From: Sorghum bicolor
Lineage: Eukaryota; Streptophyta; Magnoliopsida; Poales; Poaceae
Reading direction: 5' to 3'
Assembly: GCF_000003195.3 (NCBI RefSeq)
Contig: NC_012873.2
Coordinates: 10,377,894-10,441,893 of the forward strand
Length of the DNA: 64,000 nt
A program made the translations under genes and the position numbers. This document shows positions 34,001 to 45,002 of the stretch, piece after piece. The notes beneath the pieces were generated by a model that did no database searches, was not told the origin of the DNA, and worked only from the letters and a program-made list of their open reading frames with translations. Within the stretch, counting starts at the first letter, position 1; each line of letters opens with the position of its first letter.

Positions 34001-35711
34001 AGAATTAATCAAGGACTATAACCTTGAGATTCATTACCACCCAGGAAAGGCCAACGTGGTAGCAGACGCCCTAAGCAGAAAGTCATATGGTCAGCAGTTG
34101 GTGCCTAAGAACACTCACCTACAAGAAGAGATAGCACAATTGAACATGCATATAGTACGCCAACCTCAAAATGGCAGTCTAATGGTGCAGCCAACTCTTG
34201 TGGAAGAAATCAAGCAGACACAACATAAGGATAAGGATCTGATGAAGATTCGTGAGCAAACTGGAGAAAATAAAGCTCCATACTTTAGAGTGGATAACAA
34301 AGGAGTATTGTGGTATAAAAACAGAATTTGTGTGCCCAAGGAGAGAAAGTTTCAAGAATTAATCCTTGATGAAGCCCATAACTCAGCTTATTCTATCCAC
34401 CCTGGTGCCACCAAGATGTACATGGACCTAAAAGAAAGATATTGGTGGAATGGCATGAAAGCTGATGTGACACGATTTGTTGCACAATGTGATGTATGCC
34501 AAAGGGTTAAAGCAGAGCATCAGAAACCAGCAGGCTTGCTTCAGCCATTGCCTATTCCTGTTTGGAAATGGGATGAGATAGGCATGGATTTTGTGAATGG
34601 ATTACCCAAAACTCTGAAAGGAAATGATTCAATATGGGTAATAGTGGACCGCCTTACCAAGGTTGCTCACTTCATACCTATACACACCAAATATAGTGGA
34701 GACAAGTTAGCCCAGCTATATGTGGATAACATAGTCAAACTGCATGGTGTGCCAAGTAGGATTGTATCTGACCGAGGTACCCAATTTACCTCTAAGTTCT
34801 GGAAAAGTTTGCATGAAGCTATGGGAACCAAGCTAGATTTTAGCTCAGCTTATCATCCTCAAACAGATGGTCAGACTGAAAGAATAAATCAGATTATGGA
34901 AGATATGCTAAGAGCATGTGTGCTCACGTATGGTAAAGATTGGGAGAAAAGCCTAACTTATGCAGAGTTCTCCTATAATAATAGTTACCAAGCTAGTTTG
35001 GGCATGTCACCTTTTGAGGCCCTATATGGAAGAAAATGTAGAACCCCATTGATGTGGTCAGAAGTTGGAGAACGAACTTTGCTTGGACCAGCCCTTATAA
35101 AAGAAGCAGAAGATCGTGTAGCTGAAATCAGAGAAAAATTGAAAGAGGCACAATCACGTCAAAAGAGCTATTCTGATAAAAGAAGGCGGGAGTTAAGTTT
35201 TGCAGTTGGAGATTTTGTGTATGTCAAAGTCTCTCCTATTCGAGGAACTCGAAGGTTCCAAGTTAGAGGCAAGCTAGCACCACGGTATATTGGACCATAT
35301 CAAGCATTACAGAGGATTGGAGCTGTAGCCTATCGTGTTCAGCTACCTGAAGAAATGTCAGATATACACAATGTGTTTCATGTCTCCCAATTGAAGAAAT
35401 GTCTCAGAGTACGAGAGGAACAAATATCGCCAGATACAGTTGATTTACAAGATGACCTAAGATATCAAGAAGTGCCAATAAAAATCATAGACACAGTCAC
35501 CAAGCAAACTCGAACGACCACAGTCCGAATTTGTCGTGTTCAATGGAGTAGACACACAGAAACAGAAGCAACATGGGAAAGAGAGGATGCCCTGAGAAAA
35601 GAGTTTCCCCATCTATTTAGGACCCAGCCGAATCTCGAGGACGAGATTCCTTTTAAGTGGGGTAGGTTTGTAACATCCCAAAAATTCACATTCAAAAATC
35701 ACTCGCATTAA
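31014..35711 (+). pseudogene. Gypsy gag-pol polyprotein with two internal stops
   Basis: A single frame runs from 31014 (or the ATG at 31038, [10 protein letters not shown]) to 35711 with stops at 33084-33086 and 33510-33512. Domains in order: gag ([19 protein letters not shown]), CCHC knuckle [14 protein letters not shown] (near 32075-32115), protease DSGAS (near 32380), RT ([20 protein letters not shown]; active site [10 protein letters not shown] near 33305), RNase H ([11 protein letters not shown]), integrase with HHCC zinc finger and a DDE core ([27 protein letters not shown]), and a chromodomain near 35470-35620. The first stop replaces Gln in DDLFD-Q-LKGA, the second probably Trp before QQPTNVSEV. 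Both fit C-to-T changes on one strand or the other, as expected of methylated DNA. The last 43 bases of the frame lie inside the 3' LTR. Confidence 0.93.
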
Positions 35712-38246
35712 AAAATTATTTTCAAAATATATTTCAAAAACTATAAAATAATTTGAGCTCTATAGTATCTCCATCTAATCCATCCATATTTATTTTTTCG
35801 CGTACAAATAACAGCAAGTGCCTACAAGCTTACATGCAAGAAAGCATAGCAGTGCACACACGTGACATATCTCATGCATGCATGCATGCAGCAGCAAGTT
35901 AGGCACCGTCCACCGTCCATCGGCTGCTCGTACCATCGTTTCTGTGCATCAGTCATCTCAGGCACCCAGCACGAGAACCACCATTAATGGCGAAGCAACT
36001 AAGCTCACCGAGCAGTGCCCTCCTCTGGCCTATAAAAGCCAATGCCGAGCAGCACTACTCCACCGTGCCAACCACGCTGAGCCGTTAGCTCTGCAGCCAC
36101 TCACTCGCTTATCTCCTTCCTCCTCTGTTCTTACACAGAGAGAGAGCTGCACCCCGTGAATCTCCTTCTCTAGGCCACAATCAGCAAGGTAGCTAGCCTC
36201 CATCAATTTTCTACCTCTCCTATCCCTCCCTATGTTCTTGTATTCGAGGATGGTAGTCTGAACCGTCAGCTAGCCAAGCTTTGATAGCCAGCAATGGCGG
36301 ATGAGCACGAGTGATGAACGTAGTCACTGCTCTACCTCTCTGTTCTGTCCCAGTACCTCCTCTCTCTCTTCGTTGTCTCCTTATAGTCTTAATTACCAGA
36401 TTAGAATGCTGACCAAAGTACACCACGCACACAGCTCACGTCAACGCCCTCCTCAAAAGGTCTTGTTTATTTTAGTAGACAATAATCTTGTAAAATTAAT
36501 ATCTCCTTCATCTTAACTCAGATTTCAACGATTCTTTTTCCTAAATTCATCTAAAATCATGATCTACCTCTCATATTAATTTCATGATTTTTAGAGCCCA
36601 TTTGAATTTATATGATTATTTATCTGTGCCTGTTGTCTGTGTCGTTCGTCGCGTATTTTAGTTGACGGAGTGAACGAGCCAGAAAACGAGAACGTTGGAG
36701 ACGAGTACCGCGAGTTTGACGCCAAGGACCCGGACTGTCAGCAGGAGTTTACCGAGGACGCCGACGGAGGCAAGTCCAACTGATCCCCTTTGATGCATAT
36801 TGATCCTATTTTTAAACACAACCCGTAGAAGCCGTTTTAAATATTGCATGTACGATATATGTACGAAGTATTTTCGCTGCTTAGTTAAAACCTATTGAAT
36901 AGCCATCCTTGAATTGATATTACCCGGTAATTGTCTTGTTCGAACCTAAGAACAAATAATATGCTATGACAGAAATATTATTATTTAGTATGCTTAGGAC
37001 TTGTTACTCGTCCCGGATACTCATCGCTATATTTTCTCAAATATAATGATTTTAAAAGTAAAAGGTGTGAGTGGTGAAAATAAATTGTGAGTATTGTGAA
37101 AGGGTTAATGAACAAGTTATAAATGTGATCACTAGAGATGGGGCGGATGGGATCCCTGTTGGGAGATGCCTTGGTGTTGTGGCTTATACCTTGCGGGGTT
37201 AAGCGTGAAGATATCCGCCTTGTCTCGATTAAAGACTGAGTTGATGATTCATCTTGCCTAACTCATTTATCGTACAACCACTCGCCTTGCATGGGAAAGG
37301 CTTAGTCTAAATCCCTCTAATTAGTATGGCAATCACCTGGAGGCAGGTGTGCAACGGGACACTAAGTGATGTGTGTGAAATTGTGGAAATGTATGAAAAG
37401 AGCTTTGTGAATTATTGTGGTATCATGAGATGTGGCCTTAGTGTTCCCGTGGTGAGCGCCATTACTTAGCTATGGAGGGTAATGACTTTGATGGATCTGT
37501 GCTTGCACGACGGTGTAAGTTATGGTATCCTACTTGTGGGAAAAGTGTACAACCTCTGCAGAGTGTAAATCTATCTGGATAGCCGTGTCCGCGGTCTCGG
37601 ACGGGTTATGGTTTGGTTTCAACAACTAGATGGGATGGGATGAGTGAAAACATGAGAGTGAGTGTGATTTTGGAAATAAATGGTTGACTGTCATTGTGTT
37701 GTGGGAACAAGGGTTCAACAACACTTAAAATTGTGATTAAACCCCCATTTTTAGAAATACTATCATATGTGGAAAAGGAGCTCTTTTACAACAGTATTTG
37801 TGAAATGAAACCTTGCATGTGTAAAAAGATAGCTTTATGCAAATAAAACTAAGCCTCATCCTTGATTTAACCATATGCATATATACTGTTATCCCCTTCC
37901 GTAGGATAAAGTTGGATTTGCTGAGTACTTTGTACTCACCCTTGCTTTATTAAACAGAGGAAGATCCGGACTTCGATCCCGAAGTGGCGTTCGAGTAAGG
38001 TCGTGTCTGCACCCAACTAAGCCTGTGGCATTGGGACTTGTCAGATGTTCGGTTGTGATATCGTTTGTTTCTGGGTCCTTTGGACCTATGTTGTATTTTG
38101 GTGTCTTATTATTATAGCGTGCCTTCCTTGTCCACGCTTTCCAAGACTACTGCGCTGAAACTTATCTGATGTAATAAATGTGTTACTAGCCTTCTGGAAC
38201 TAGTATTGTATCACATTTGAGTTCCTGGTTTACCAGGAGCGCTTCA
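35669..38246 (+). repeat. 3' LTR of the gypsy element
   Basis: It pairs with 27036-29614. It is preceded by a purine-rich tract (AAGTGGGGTAGG, about 35655-35666), the likely polypurine tract, and followed by the CTACG duplication. Its TATA box is at 36031-36037. Confidence 0.93.
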
Positions 38247-38449
38247 CTACGACACCAACTAAAACAGGCCCAACCCTCCCAAGAACTAGACCTGGTCCGT
38301 TTTTCAGAAAAAAAAAACAAAGTTGGACTTATAGGGTGTGTTTGATTTCTTGCTCCTGCCCGGCACAATCGTCTGGCCCGGCTGTGGCCCGCTTAAATCC
38401 GGCTCCCATCATGCAACCTCGCTTGTTTTGATTCTCATGTTCCTATTGA

Positions 38450-39638
38450 GGCCTTATTTAGATGCAGTTTTAATTTTTTTTTAAGAAAAAGTCTACATAA
38501 CCCCCAAACTATCTAAGGTGGAATACTTCACCCTCCAAACTATAAAACCGGATATTTTACCCCCTGAACTTTCAAAACCGGTCAAATAACCCCCTCGAGT
38601 GGTTTTAGAGGGTGGTTTTGTCTTTTTCTTTTTTATTTATTTCCGCTGAATCTTTGAAAAATCATAATAAATCACAGAAAAATCATAAAATAAAAAATTC
38701 AATTTTGTTGGACTCCTGATGAGTAGATCTACATAGTGAATATATAATATGATATACTTTAGTACAAAGTTTTTTCTATAGCTTTAAATCTATGTTTTTC
38801 TGTAATTAATTAGAATAATTCATATATGTAGTTCCTATGGCCCAATTGTGGTATACTTTTTATGGTAGGCTCATTATCGTATGCTTGAACTATGGTAAAA
38901 ATTTCATACTCATTGGGTCACATATAACTAAGTTATAGATAAAGCATAGATTTAACAAGAATAAAGCTAAATAAATCTATAACTAAATTTTACTTGATCC
39001 AATGGATACGAAACTTTTACCATAGTTCAAGCATACAATAATGAGTCCACCATAAAAAATTTACCACAATTGAACCATTGGAACTACATATATGAATTAT
39101 TCTTTTTAATTATAGAAAAACATAGATTTAAATCTACAACCAAAACTTTGTACTAAAGTATACCATATTATATATTTATTGTGTAGATCTACTCATCAGA
39201 AGTCCAACAAAATTGAATTTTTCATTTTGTGATTTTTCTGTGATTTATTATGATTTTTTAAAGATTCAGCGGAAATAAATAAAAAAGAAAAAGACAAAAC
39301 CACCCTCTAAAACCACTTTAGGGGGTTATTTGACCGGTTTTGAAAGTTCAGGGAGTAGAATATCCGGTTTTATACTTTGGGGGATGAAGTATTCCACCTT
39401 AGATAGTTTGGGGGGTTATGTAGACTTTTTTCTTTTTTTATATTGTAGAACTTTCGTTTGTATTTGATAAATATTGTTCAATTATAGACTAACTAGATTT
39501 AAAAGATTTGTCTCGCGATTTATAGGTACAATTAGTTATTTTTTATCTATATTTAATACTCCATACATGTGCCGTAAGATTTGATGTGATAAGGAATTTT
39601 GTAAACTTTTGAAATTTTGGATACATCTAAACAAGTCC
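38450..39638. mobile_element. PIF/Harbinger-like MITE split by a long-hairpin element
   Basis: The outer ends GGCCTTATTTAGATG and CATCTAAACAAGTCC are flanked by TGA on both sides (38447-38449, 39639-39641). The family interior resumes after the insert with AACTTTCGTTTGTATTTG. The insert occupies 38485-39432. Confidence 0.82.
38485..39432. mobile_element. Near-palindromic element with inverted repeats of about 450 bp (Mutator-like?)
   Basis: It begins GAAAAAGTCTACATAACCCC and ends GGGGTTATGTAGACTTTTTTC. The two halves are close to perfect reverse complements over most of 948 bp, leaving almost no unique middle. The flanks TTTTTTTAA and TTTTTTTAT match at 8 of 9 positions, as a Mutator-type 9-bp duplication would, though low complexity weakens this. 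No transposase is present. Confidence 0.72.
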
Positions 39639-39853
39639 TGAGACAAGATGAGTTGGGATTGTGTTTGATAGGATGACAACCTTGCATCTAGAAACACAGT
39701 CGGGTAACAATGGAATGGGTATAAGGATATTTTAAGCTAATTTTTCCTGAGAGAGAAATGTTGCATAGCTGTTCCCTCCTCGTTCGTCTACACCTGATTT
39801 GAGAGCTCAAGATCTGAGGCCTCTAGTCTCGTGCATTTGAAAGCCGTGTTACG

Positions 39854-40739
39854 ATGAGCAAGGAGGATGTCGTCAAGGTGCAGGTGTGTGAGCATTTGCT
39901 TCTTCTCTACTCAACCACCATTCCATTCTTCTTGTTTTGGCTGCCATTTTCCTCCATCAGGTGGAGGCAGCTTTTGCTTGTGTTTGCAGTATGTGTTCCC
40001 TTCCAAGCCTCCTGCCATGTGTTCTTGTTTTGCTGTGTTGGTGACGTTTCCCCCCCTCATTCTCAGACTCTGATGCTGAGAGTGAACATACACTGTGATG
40101 GGTGCGAGAAGAAGGTCAAGAAGACCCTCCACAAGATCGACGGTAAGAGTGGGGAAAAAACTCATCTTTTGTCGATCAGTATTTTCTTTTCTCAACGCTT
40201 GCTCTGCATTTCTGATGGAGTTCTGACGAAATTGACCTGTAGGTGTCAGCAGCATCGACGCGGAAGGCGGAACAGGGGAAGGTGACGGTGTCGGACACCA
40301 TCATCAGGAAGCTCAACAAGGCCGGCGCAGCTGTGCGGCTTCAAGCCTGGCGTGTCCGCCGCAGCTCTTGGGCGGCAATATGCCGGCGTTCACCCCGGCT
40401 GTGCCGTTGAAGGACGCCAAGTCCGTCAAGTTCGCCCTCCCCGAGGATAACTTCGGTGACGACGGCAGCGAATTCGACGACGACTTCGATGACGACGATG
40501 ACTACAACGACGATTTCTATGACGAGCCCAAGATGATGATGAAGCCCATGGCCACCGGCGGGGGCGGCAAGAAGGGCGGCAAGAAGGGTGGCGGCGGGAA
40601 CGAGATCCCGACGCAGAGCAAGGGAAACGGCCAGGGCCACAACGGGGGTGCGAAGGGAGGCTTCCCAGGGAGATTGCGCTCCCCAGGGAGCTTCGTCATG
40701 CTGCCCAAGGTCAGAGGTGATCAACATCGCCATGGTTGA
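39854..40739 (+). pseudogene. Truncated duplicate of the HIPP gene, frame open (200 aa)
   Basis: Three exons (39854-39883, 40067-40142, 40243-40739) match those of the gene at 52633-54427 in position, phase and sequence, and homology continues into both flanks (from about 39750 to 40985). The first half of the metal-binding domain is intact, including MLRVNIHCDGCEKKVKK. Exon 3 then has a 7-base insertion, a 15-base and an 8-base deletion, and a large deletion of the Gly-rich region, so residues about 40-75 are read out of frame. The original frame returns at LLGGNMPAF and ends HRHG. Lost are the second half of the HMA fold, the long Gly/Met-rich tail and the CaaX box. I call it a pseudogene, although no stop interrupts it and a 200-aa protein could be made. 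Confidence 0.8.
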
Positions 40740-41949
40740 AAGTTGAAACACCGTGGCTCAATCATCAGTGTACTTTGAGTGCCAGCTATAATTTATCCTT
40801 TTTCCCCTTTCCTCTTCTCTTTCTCTTTTTGTCCTTTCTTTGGAGAAAGAAACTTCCTTGAATGCGAAGTTTGGTATAGTAATTATGGGATAGCCACAGC
40901 CACCATCCAATAGGGGTGGTGTTTGTGGCTACATAAGGTAGAACAATGTTGACAATCCCAGTAAATCAGTGTGCAAATGTTGTGGTTCACATTCTAACTA
41001 CTATATGATAGTCGTGCATTCAGATCTTTGCAGTTGGATGAAGCATCATGAATAACACATAGATATATCCTCCAGTGGGTATTTGATCTGGTTTTGCACT
41101 AGTATAGATACAGCTGTTCTTTATTTTCAGATTCAGTTCACATGAACCTTTTAAACTTTTGAATTCATGCAATCTGGCATTCTGCTTGTCAAATAGTGTG
41201 TCTTGTTCCATTTACTTACAAACATAAACAACTTGGTGAATTCTGTTGGTGACACACATGACAACTATAAACCGCGCTGCAAATGAGAGCAGAAAATGTC
41301 TCCTCTGGGCGATATGAAGTGTACTCTGTTCACTCTCCCCACTTGTCAGGCACAGCTCACAATATTTGTGGTATTTTAATCAGCCATTCTAATTTTGCAA
41401 AATAGAAAGGAGAAACCAAATTGCAGCAGGTGAGCACCGATGCAAACCTTCAGCTGTGCAAAGAAAAAAATTAATCAGGAGCATCGTTTCTGCCAGCAAC
41501 CTTCCTTCGATCGATCGATGTGAGATTCATTTGTGCAATGTTCGCTGCCTAGGTGTGTAATAACTATTAAATTAGATGAACTGAATTGGTAATAGTGTGA
41601 TTGGTAGGTGTGGCTTTTATAAGGCACGATACCTCATCATACACAAGGACTCTGCATTGCTGATGGTAAAATTTCCTATTTCTGTGAGGAACTCAGTCCA
41701 ATGTAACAAATGGACCAAATCAAGACATGGATATATAGTTTTCCAGAGATATTCTTTCATTACACTTATAATTTGCAGACAGTTTACAATATAGAAATCC
41801 ACTTTTTCAAGTAGTGAGCTCGGTCATGATTCATGTATGCCACATGTTTCTCTCTGATTTCCAGCAGGTAGAGAAATCCATTTTGTTTGGTTCTCATACT
41901 CGAGTGTGCATGCTGTTAACAAATTTTGATGTCAGTCCAGACAAATTTG
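40740..41949. other. Duplicated 3' flank of HIPP, then intergenic DNA
   Basis: 40790-40985 matches the 3' flank of the intact HIPP gene (TTCCTTGAATGCGAAGTT, CCAATAGGGGTGGT, TAGAACAATGTTG; compare 54668-54870). Beyond it the sequence is AT-rich with no convincing gene. Confidence 0.65.
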
Positions 41950-42191
41950 GGCCTTGTTTAGTTCACCCCGAAAATCAAAAAGTTTTCAAGATTCTCTGTC
42001 ACATCGAATTTTTCGGCACATGTATGAAACATTAAATATAAACGAAAATAAAAACTAACTGCACAGTTTACCTGTAAATCGCGAGACGAATCTTTTGATC
42101 CTAGTTATTCTATAATTGGATAATATTTACCACAAACAAATGAAAGTGCTACAGTAGCGAAATCCAAAAAATTTCACATCTAAACAAGGCC
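41950..42191. mobile_element. PIF/Harbinger-like MITE, GGCCTTGTTTAG family
   Basis: Ends GGCCTTGTTTAGTTCA and CATCTAAACAAGGCC enclose the standard interior (CACATCGAATTTTTCGG, GCGAGACGAATCTTTT). The flanks are not a clean duplication. Confidence 0.8.
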
Positions 42192-42392
42192 TAAGTTACA
42201 CATGTATGTACACTGTGTTAGGCTGTCTCCAGTAGGAGATCCATTTAGAAACCTAAAGCAAAATAGGTCTTCAACACAATACCTATAGTCTCGAACGGAG
42301 TACCCATACAGAAGACCTATTTTGGATATTAGGAGAGACATAACCTAAATTTAGATATCCTCTCTCCTCGAGACCCATTTGCAGAGAGTGTT

Positions 42393-42501
42393 GTCTTTTA
42401 GGTCTTGTTTTTTTTTACGGAAGTCAGCAAGGGAAACCCCAGTCTATGTCTTTTAGGTCTTGTTTTTTTTTACGGAAGTCAGCAAGGGAAACCCCAGTCT
42501 A
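42393..42501. repeat. 55-bp tandem duplication
   Basis: 42393-42447 and 42448-42501 are identical apart from the length of a T run (GTCTTTTAGGTCTTG to CCCCAGTCTAT). This is a recent local duplication in non-coding DNA. Confidence 0.85.
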
Positions 42502-42964
42502 TTTTTTCATTTTTTTTATAATGCAGACCTGTTTAAATTCGCTTCCACAGGTTTTTTAGTCTTGTTGTTGGAGAAGACTAAAAATAGGTATGAAATTTTT
42601 TACCTGTAGCGCTACCAAAAGACAAATGAGTCTTGTATTTTGGGTGACAATTGTTAGAGATAGTCTTACACAAAGAGAATTTAAGCCCCATTTGGTTCCA
42701 TTGAATTTTTTAAACTCTCTTCACATCAAATATTTAGACATATATACACCATCAACCAAATACCCTAACCTTGCAGTACTCGATGGAGGTAGCGTCGTAG
42801 CTTAGCTATTGATTGTTCAATGCATAGGTCAGAGAGCAAGGGGTCACCGGAGCTCTCTAGTGGAGAGCACTAGAGACTTGTTTGCCTAGGATTAATTGTG
42901 ATTGAGTCGGTTGGCCTCCTATGTGAGGGCGAGCGAACACATCCGCAAATCTGTTAAATATTTA

Positions 42965-43312
42965 GGCCCTGTTTAGATTGAAAATAAAAAATTTTTAGGT
43001 GTCATATCGGATGTGTCGGAAAGATATCGGAAGGAATTTTTAGAAACTAATCAAAAAACAAATTACATAGCTCATCAGGAAAACTACAAGACAAATCTAT
43101 TAAGCATAATTAATCTATCATTAGCACATGTGAGTTACTGTAGCACTTAAGGCTAATCATGGAGTAACTAGGCTTAAAAGATTCGTCTCACGTTTTTTTA
43201 ATCAAACTGTGTAATTAGTTTATTTTTTTATGTACGTTTAATGTTCCATGCATATGTCTAAAGATTCGATGGGATGAACGAAAAAATTTTAGGTGGGAAA
43301 CTAAACAGGGCC
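42965..43312. mobile_element. PIF/Harbinger-like MITE, GGCCCTGTTTAG family
   Basis: Ends GGCCCTGTTTAG and CTAAACAGGGCC are flanked by TTA on both sides (42962-42964, 43313-43315). Confidence 0.87.
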
Positions 43313-43768
43313 TTAATAGTATTTTATTATAATAAATTAGTAAATAGTATTTTTTGCTATTTAATAGTATTTTTTTCTCTCACAACAAATTAGGTAAATG
43401 AACAGGCTCGTAGCTCCACAGCCCCTGGCTAATTAGGAAAACCACTTAGGAGATTAATCAGTAGTCACGATGCTTAATGATAGGTTAGGCAACCTAGGTT
43501 TTAGATACTCGCCAGTTTTATTTTAAAATCGAGTGTGACAAATACAAGCAAAGTCCAGAATCGCTAGATAAAGACAAAACCGAATAGTAGAACTACAGCT
43601 CAATTTATCTCATATTGTTGCAAGCTTGATGCATGCATGTGTATATTGACTTAAAAAAAGATAGGCCGAACTTGCACAACTCATTGATAACTTTATTACA
43701 GATACCTTAAGGACTTAAAACTTAAAAGTTCGGTTGGCACAACTCTAACTTTAGTTAAGGAAAGAAAA

Positions 43769-43974
43769 AATCTACTTTCGTTTGTTTGTGATAATTATTG
43801 TTCAACTATGGACTAACTAAGTTCAAAAAATTTGTCTCGTAAATTTTGACCAAACTGTGCAATTAGTTTTAATTTTTATCTATATCTAATACTTCATGCA
43901 TGCGTCTAAAGATTTGATGTGACGGAGAATATTAATTTTTTTTGGGTTTTAGGGTGGAAGTAAACAAAACCTAA
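43769..43974. mobile_element. Fragment of a CCTTGTTTA-family MITE
   Basis: The right three-quarters of the element is present (ACTTTCGTTTGTTTGTG to GTAAACAAAACC); the left end is degraded. No target duplication is visible. Confidence 0.55.
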
Positions 43975-44459
43975 GGCTGATTTTTTTATCATCTATCACA
44001 TCGAATATTTCGTTACGGGATACTGATGCTTTACCGAGTATCTATGGCACTCGGCAAAGACCCAGATACATTCGGTAAAGCCTTTGGCGAGTGCCACACT
44101 CAGCAAAAACCACACAGGAAATGGATCTTTGTCGAGTGCTATTTTTCGAACACTCAATAAAAGTTTTGGTGACTATTTGACACTCGGCAAAAATAGAACC
44201 AAAAAAATCTAAACAACTAAAAAAAAGGAAAAAACCGAAAAAGGGAACTTTTTTTCATGAGAGGCCTATTTATCTACTCGCCAAGTTGTGGAATTTTTTT
44301 TAATTCACGGTAGGTGGGATTCAAACATATGACCTCTCTCTTGCGTGTTTTCCTCCTTAATCACTGCATCACACTATCACTTGTGTTTATATACTGTATT
44401 TCAATTTCTCATATATTATACCAAATCATATGTAAATTAATTATTTGAGGTTCTAAAAG

Positions 44460-44960
44460 ATTTCAAATCAAAAAGTTGTCAACTATAAAGTCTCATAACT
44501 TTTTGGGATCTACAATTTTTATTTAGGAAGTTTCTCCATCCAAGGTCGTTTATAAAATTAGAATTTGAAATTTAAGAAATTCAAACGTAGTTTTTGCATG
44601 ATAAGATGATTCCAAAATAAAAAGTTGTCAACTACAAAGTTTCATATCCTTTTGAGTTCTACAAAGTTTATTTAGAGTTTTTTTTTCCATCCGAGATCGT
44701 TTGAAAAAAATCGAATTTCAAATTTGAGAAATTCAAATGTAGTTTTGGATGATAAGATGATTCCAAAACCAAAAGTTATCAACTATAAAGTTTCATAATT
44801 TTTTTAGATCTACACAGTTTTTTAGAGAGTTATTCCATTCGAGGTCGTTTGAAAAATTCAAATTTTAAAATTTTCAATTAAAGACGTAGTTTTGTATGAC
44901 AAGATGAACTCAAATGAAAAAGTTGCCAAATATAAAATTTCATAACTTCTCAAGATCTAC
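44460..44960. repeat. About 149-bp tandem repeats inside the CACTA element
   Basis: Four diverged units start with AAAAGTTGTCAACTATAAAG-like sequence at about 44470, 44619, 44770 and 44917. Each contains a CATCCGAGATCGTTTG-like block. They are part of the CACTA interior. Confidence 0.75.
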
Positions 44961-45002
44961 AGAGTTTATTTTAGTTGTTTTGTCATTTGTTAATCCAACA
45001 TG

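Larger units (their letters stand above)
27036..38246 (+). mobile_element. Ty3/gypsy chromovirus (Tekay-like), complete structure, recently inserted
   Basis: LTRs 27036-29614 (2,579 bp) and 35669-38246 (2,578 bp) begin TGTAACATCCC and end GCGCTTCA, flanked by a perfect CTACG duplication (27031-27035, 38247-38251). Order: LTR, tRNA-Met primer site, extra ORF (29761-30674), gag-protease-RT-RNase H-integrase-chromodomain (31014-35711), LTR. The C-terminal chromodomain and domain order place it among chromoviruses of the Tekay/Del group. I counted about 20 substitutions and one single-base gap between LTRs, under 1%. At the commonly used grass rate of 1.3e-8 per site per year that means about 0.3 million years. 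Two nonsense codons in pol make this copy non-autonomous. Confidence 0.95.

Noticed and set aside
41597..42035. Short ORFs between HIPP duplicate and MITE
   Set aside because: AT-rich, no domain, partly overlapping a MITE.
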